Assembly (NCBI GenBank): GCA_009699615.1
Contig: WLNV01000072.1
Span: 1-7,395, forward strand
Reading direction: 5' to 3'
DNA: 7,395 nucleotides
Origin: Actinomycetota bacterium
GTDB taxonomy: Bacteria > Actinomycetota > Thermoleophilia > Solirubrobacterales > Solirubrobacteraceae
In this document: in pieces, positions 4,677-7,395 of the stretch
Numbering within the stretch: position 1 is the stretch's first letter
How the letters are laid out: the number at the start of each line of letters is the position of its first letter
Position numbers and translations under genes: made by a program
Notes under the pieces: model-generated
What the model saw: only the letters and a program-made list of their open reading frames with translations
Told to the model about the DNA's origin: nothing
The model's database searches: none

Positions 4677-6329
4677 ATGTTGCCGTCTGCCGCAATCATC
4701 GTCCCGACCCGCGGACGCCCGCATTACCTTGATCGCGCACTGGCTTCGATCGCCCCCCAGGCGGCCGCGCTTGGCGTCGAAGTGATCGTTGTTGACGACG
4801 GGCCGGAGATTTCGACGCGCACGGTTGCCGAAGCGCACGGCGCCCGCTATATCAGCGACGGTGCTGGAGACGGCCTCAACGCGGCCCGAAACCGCGGCGT
4901 CAAAGCGAGCGATGCCGAACTGCTGATCTTCACCGACGACGATGTTGAGGTGCATGCCGGCTGGCTGCTTGCGCTGCTCGAAGGCGCCGCCGAGCAGCCG
5001 GAGCAGGTCGGAGTGTTCAGCGGCCCTATTCACGCCAAGATCGAAGACCACCGCTTCCGCGCCTGCGGCCGCGAAGGTTGGCCGATCACGACGACCGAGC
5101 TTGGGCCCAGCGATGCCGACTGCGTCTACGCCTGGGGTTCAAACATGATGATCCGCCGTAGCGCCTTCGAGTCGGTTGGCCTGTTCGACCCGCTCCTCGG
5201 AGGAGGCGGCGATGAGGAGGAGTGGGAGGAGCGCTGGCGCGAGAGCGGTGGACGGATTCGCTACCTCGCCGCTGCCGGCGTCGACCACATCCGTTGCGGT
5301 GACGATTCGCGGCTCAGTTCGCTCTGCGCCGTTGCTCGCAGCCGCGGCCGCGTGGCTCGCCGTTTCGACGAGGCCCGCAGCCAGGCACCGGGGCTGGTCG
5401 CTGAGCTGCGGACCTTCGTCGGCTGTCTCTGGCACGGACCGCGGCACCTCTGCGCGATGGGACCGGTCACTGCTGCCCATAGTTGGGGGCGGATCGAGGC
5501 GACACTCTCACGCGCGCCGCTCGGCGAGACGCCGCTCGTTGAAGGCGTCAACGACTTCCTCTCCCCCGGCAGCGGCACCGTCGCAGGCCGCCGCGCAAAG
5601 CTGCTGGCTCTAGCCGACCGCGGAACGGACCTGGTCGAATTGCGCTCGCGCCGAGCGTTGCAGCGCGCCGCCGCCGGCTCGCCGCGGCGCAGCGTGCTGG
5701 TACTGACAATCGCGAGCGACCACGGCGGCTCGCTTCTGACCCAGCAACGCGCCGAGCTTGGCCGCTCGCAGCACACCGTTGAGCTGCGGGTCGCCGCCGC
5801 CGCAGGCGCAGGCAAGTTCGAGAACCTCAACGCGCTGATCGCCGCCGCAGACGAGCGCGAGTACGACTGGATCGTCGTGCTGGACGATGACGTTGATCTC
5901 CCAAGCGGCTTTCTCGATTCGTTCCTCTTCGCCGCCGAAGAGGCCGGGCTGGAGATTGCGCAGCCAGCCCACCGCCTCCACTCGCACGCCGCCTGGCCGA
6001 TCACGCGCCGCCGTCGCGGCGTTCGCTCGCGCCGCACGACCTTCGTTGAGATCGGCCCGGTGACGGCCTTCGCGCCATCTGCGGCGAAGGCGCTGATCCC
6101 GTTCCCAGAGCTGCGCACAGGCTGGGGGCTCGACGCGCACTGGGCCGCGATCGCCGCCCAGCGCGGATGGCCGATCGGAATCGTTGACGCAACGCCGGTT
6201 GGTCACACGCTGAGACCGGTCGCGGCCGACTACCCGCGCGAGGATGCAATCGCCGAGGCCCAGGAGTTCCTGCAAGGCAGGCCCTATCTGCGCCGCGACG
6301 AAATCCGCACTGTGGGGATTCAGCGATGA
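4677..6329 (+). CDS. Two-domain glycosyltransferase: GT2 (GT-A) fused to a DUF707-like glycosyltransferase domain
   Basis: A 550-residue protein with two apparent catalytic modules and no transmembrane segment, likely cytoplasmic or membrane-peripheral. Module 1 (about 1-230) is GT2: 'AIIVPTRGRP' at 6-15, 'VIVVDDG' at 36-42, 'GLNAARNRG' at 66-74, metal-binding 'TDDDVE' at 86-91, 'WGSNMMIRRSAFESVGLFD' at 153-171 and the acidic 'GGGGDEEEWEERW' at 175-187, where the base Asp/Glu is expected. A helical, Arg-rich linker spans about 231-335. Module 2 (about 338-535) has 'VLVLTIASDHGG', 'GKFENLNALI' at 379-388, 'WIVVLDDDVDLPSGF' at 398-412, 'QPAHRLHSHAAW' at 429-440, 'FVEIGPVTAF' at 456-465, 'GWGLDAHWA' at 482-490 and 'IGIVDATPVGH' at 500-510, which fits the DUF707 pattern (PF05212) as I remember it. 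It may add two sugars in sequence. The ATG at 4677 follows the bidirectional palindrome and lacks a Shine-Dalgarno. Its TGA overlaps the next ATG. The GT2 call is secure; the DUF707 link is probable. Confidence 0.9.
   Translation: MLPSAAIIVPTRGRPHYLDRALASIAPQAAALGVEVIVVDDGPEISTRTVAEAHGARYISDGAGDGLNAARNRGVKASDAELLIFTDDDVEVHAGWLLALLEGAAEQPEQVGVFSGPIHAKIEDHRFRACGREGWPITTTELGPSDADCVYAWGSNMMIRRSAFESVGLFDPLLGGGGDEEEWEERWRESGGRIRYLAAAGVDHIRCGDDSRLSSLCAVARSRGRVARRFDEARSQAPGLVAELRTFVGCLWHGPRHLCAMGPVTAAHSWGRIEATLSRAPLGETPLVEGVNDFLSPGSGTVAGRRAKLLALADRGTDLVELRSRRALQRAAAGSPRRSVLVLTIASDHGGSLLTQQRAELGRSQHTVELRVAAAAGAGKFENLNALIAAADEREYDWIVVLDDDVDLPSGFLDSFLFAAEEAGLEIAQPAHRLHSHAAWPITRRRRGVRSRRTTFVEIGPVTAFAPSAAKALIPFPELRTGWGLDAHWAAIAAQRGWPIGIVDATPVGHTLRPVAADYPREDAIAEAQEFLQGRPYLRRDEIRTVGIQR
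6311..6325 (+). promoter_or_regulatory. Shine-Dalgarno-like site and coupled start of the second GT4 gene
   Basis: GGGGA at 6314-6318 lies 7 bases before the ATG at 6326, which itself overlaps the upstream TGA (ATGA at 6326-6329). It is the only start in the window with an SD-like sequence. This fits translational coupling inside an operon, in contrast to the SD-less starts next to promoters. Confidence 0.45.
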
Positions 6330-7395
6330 AGGTTGCCGTCGTCTCCGAGTTCTACCCGCGCGCCCACGACCCGGTGCTCGGCATCTGGGCTCACCGCCAG
6401 GCGCAGGCAGCGATCGCCGCTGGGGCCGAGGTTCGAGTCGTCGTCCTGAACCGGGTTGTGCCGCCGGCCGCGACGCCAATCCTGAGCCGCCCTAGAGCCG
6501 CACTGAAGCTGGCCCGCCACCCTTCGCGCTCAGCGATCGATGGCGTCCAGATCGATTACGTCCGCTACGCCTCGCCACCAATGGGCCGCTCGTACGGCTC
6601 CTGGGGAAGCTGGGCAGCGAAGCCGCTTGGCCGCGCACTGGCGAAGCTTCGCAAGGAGTTCCCCTTCGACCTGATCCACGCCCACAATGCCGTCCCGGCC
6701 GCCGACGCCGTGCTGACCGCGGGGATAACCGATCCGCTCGTCGTCTCGGTCCACGGCGCCGACCTCTACTACACCGCTCCTCGCTTCCCTGAGGGTCGCG
6801 CGGCAATCCAACGCGCGTTCGCCCAAGCGCAGCTCGTGATCGCCAACAGTGCGGGGATCGCCGACGATTGCGCCGAGCTTGGCGCCGCGCGCTGCGAAGT
6901 AGTCCACCTCGGCACCGACCTGCCTGCGAGCCGCGAGCCGCGACCCGAGCACCCCACACTCGTTACTGTCGCTCACCTTGCGACACGCAAGCGTCACGCC
7001 GACGTCCTGCGCGCGATTTGGGTGCTGCGCGATCGCTTCCCTGACCTGCGCTACCTGATTATTGGTGACGGCCCGGAGCGCGCCAATCTCGAGAAGCTGG
7101 TCGACTCGCTGGGACTGAAAGAGCGTGTTGAGTTCGCTGGCCAGCTCGAGAATCAGGCGGCGCTCAGGAGAGCGCGCGAGTGCACGATCTTCGTGATGCC
7201 AAGCGTTGATGAGGCCTTCGGCGTCGCCTACATCGAAGCGATGGCCGGCTGGCTGCCGGCGATTGGCTCGGTCGGTGAGCCGGGGCCGTTTGAGATTCGC
7301 CTCTACGGGCAGGGCATGCGAATCGTGCCGCCGGCCGATGTTGAGAGGCTTGCAGAACGATTGGCCGAGATGCTTGAGGATCCGGCGCTGATCGC
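6326..7395 (+). CDS. GT4-family glycosyltransferase, 3'-truncated by the window edge
   Basis: GT-B retaining glycosyltransferase; 356 complete codons are present and the frame is open to the last base, so the gene continues beyond the window. Seen: 'MKVAVVSEFYPRAHDPVLGIW' region at the N-terminus with the acceptor-loop 'GIWAHRQAQA' at 19-28; 'DLIHAHNAVPA' at 115-125; 'VVSVHGADLYYT' at 139-150; 'ANSAGIADDC' at 173-182; 'HLGTD' at 194-198; 'VAHLATRKRHADVL' at 215-228, the donor-binding Arg/Lys region; 'LIIGDGPERANLE' at 244-256; and the E-x7-E motif from E296 to E304 in 'EAFGVAYIEAMAGWLPAIG'. The last visible part ('EPGPFEI', then 'VPPADVERLAERLAEML') is near the normal C-terminus, so only a few dozen residues are probably missing. 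It overlaps the upstream two-domain glycosyltransferase gene by ATGA and is certainly in its operon. Sugar specificity cannot be read. Confidence 0.94.
   Translation, partial: MKVAVVSEFYPRAHDPVLGIWAHRQAQAAIAAGAEVRVVVLNRVVPPAATPILSRPRAALKLARHPSRSAIDGVQIDYVRYASPPMGRSYGSWGSWAAKPLGRALAKLRKEFPFDLIHAHNAVPAADAVLTAGITDPLVVSVHGADLYYTAPRFPEGRAAIQRAFAQAQLVIANSAGIADDCAELGAARCEVVHLGTDLPASREPRPEHPTLVTVAHLATRKRHADVLRAIWVLRDRFPDLRYLIIGDGPERANLEKLVDSLGLKERVEFAGQLENQAALRRARECTIFVMPSVDEAFGVAYIEAMAGWLPAIGSVGEPGPFEIRLYGQGMRIVPPADVERLAERLAEMLEDPALI

Noticed and set aside
4647..5051. The minus-strand frame of the first GT4 gene stays open for 135 codons upstream of the chosen GTG
   Set aside because: This part is antisense to the strongly supported GT2 domain and encodes no recognisable motif. 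The glycosyltransferase fold begins exactly at the GTG at 4646.
5199..5613. Near-perfect Shine-Dalgarno GGAGGAGG (5199-5206) five bases before an out-of-frame ATG at 5212 opening a 133-residue frame
   Set aside because: The purine run is explained by the Gly-Gly and Glu-Glu codons of the GT2 acidic motif, and the encoded peptide is Arg/Ser/Ala-rich without recognisable features. It could pause ribosomes, but nothing supports a gene.
5261..6479. Two long minus-strand open frames (5261-6118 and 5610-6479) opposite the two-domain glycosyltransferase
   Set aside because: The translations are low-complexity Arg/Ala/Ser-rich with no family motif, as expected for antisense frames of G+C-rich coding DNA. 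The plus strand carries clear protein signatures throughout.

Overview
The window is G+C-rich, wholly bacterial in style, and almost completely coding. It holds seven genes, two of them cut by the window edges, with only three short gaps: 66, 30 and 19 bp. All seven products belong to nucleotide-sugar metabolism or glycosyl transfer, so this is part of a surface-polysaccharide or glycan biosynthesis cluster (O-antigen, capsule or secondary cell-wall type). Protein style, G+C content, TANNNT-like -10 elements right next to start codons and the lack of Shine-Dalgarno sequences at most starts suggest an actinobacterium-like organism. The GT2 + DUF707-like fusion resembles proteins I associate with Thermoleophilia/Solirubrobacterales; that lineage call is inference from memory, not a search.

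Layout: (1) 1-725 (+), the C-terminal two thirds of GDP-mannose 4,6-dehydratase; (2) 722-1693 (-), a divergent paralogue in the same SDR family, meeting gene 1 tail to tail with overlapping stop codons; (3) 1760-2566 (+), a WecG/TagA/CpsF (GT26) glycosyltransferase; (4) 2567-3505 (-), a UDP-glucose 4-epimerase-like SDR whose stop codon abuts that of gene 3; (5) 3525-4646 (-), a GT4 glycosyltransferase with a cysteine-rich insert and a GTG start; (6) 4677-6329 (+), a two-domain glycosyltransferase (GT2 plus a DUF707-like domain); (7) 6326-7395 (+), a second GT4 glycosyltransferase, overlapping gene 6 by ATGA and running off the right edge.

Probable teamwork (inference): gene 1 makes GDP-4-keto-6-deoxymannose. 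Gene 2 may act on the same or a related GDP-hexose. Gene 4 supplies a 4-epimerised UDP-sugar or uronate. Gene 3 would add an early sugar to an undecaprenyl-linked acceptor at the membrane, and genes 5, 6 and 7 would extend the glycan. No flippase, polymerase or exporter is visible here.

The unusual part is organisation rather than a new enzyme. Strands switch four times in 7.4 kb, convergent ends overlap or abut with no terminator space, and the divergent gaps are tiny. One gap holds a perfect 10-bp palindrome that presents a -10-like hexamer on both strands. The starts look leaderless. No RNA gene, CRISPR array, insertion sequence or other mobile element was seen.
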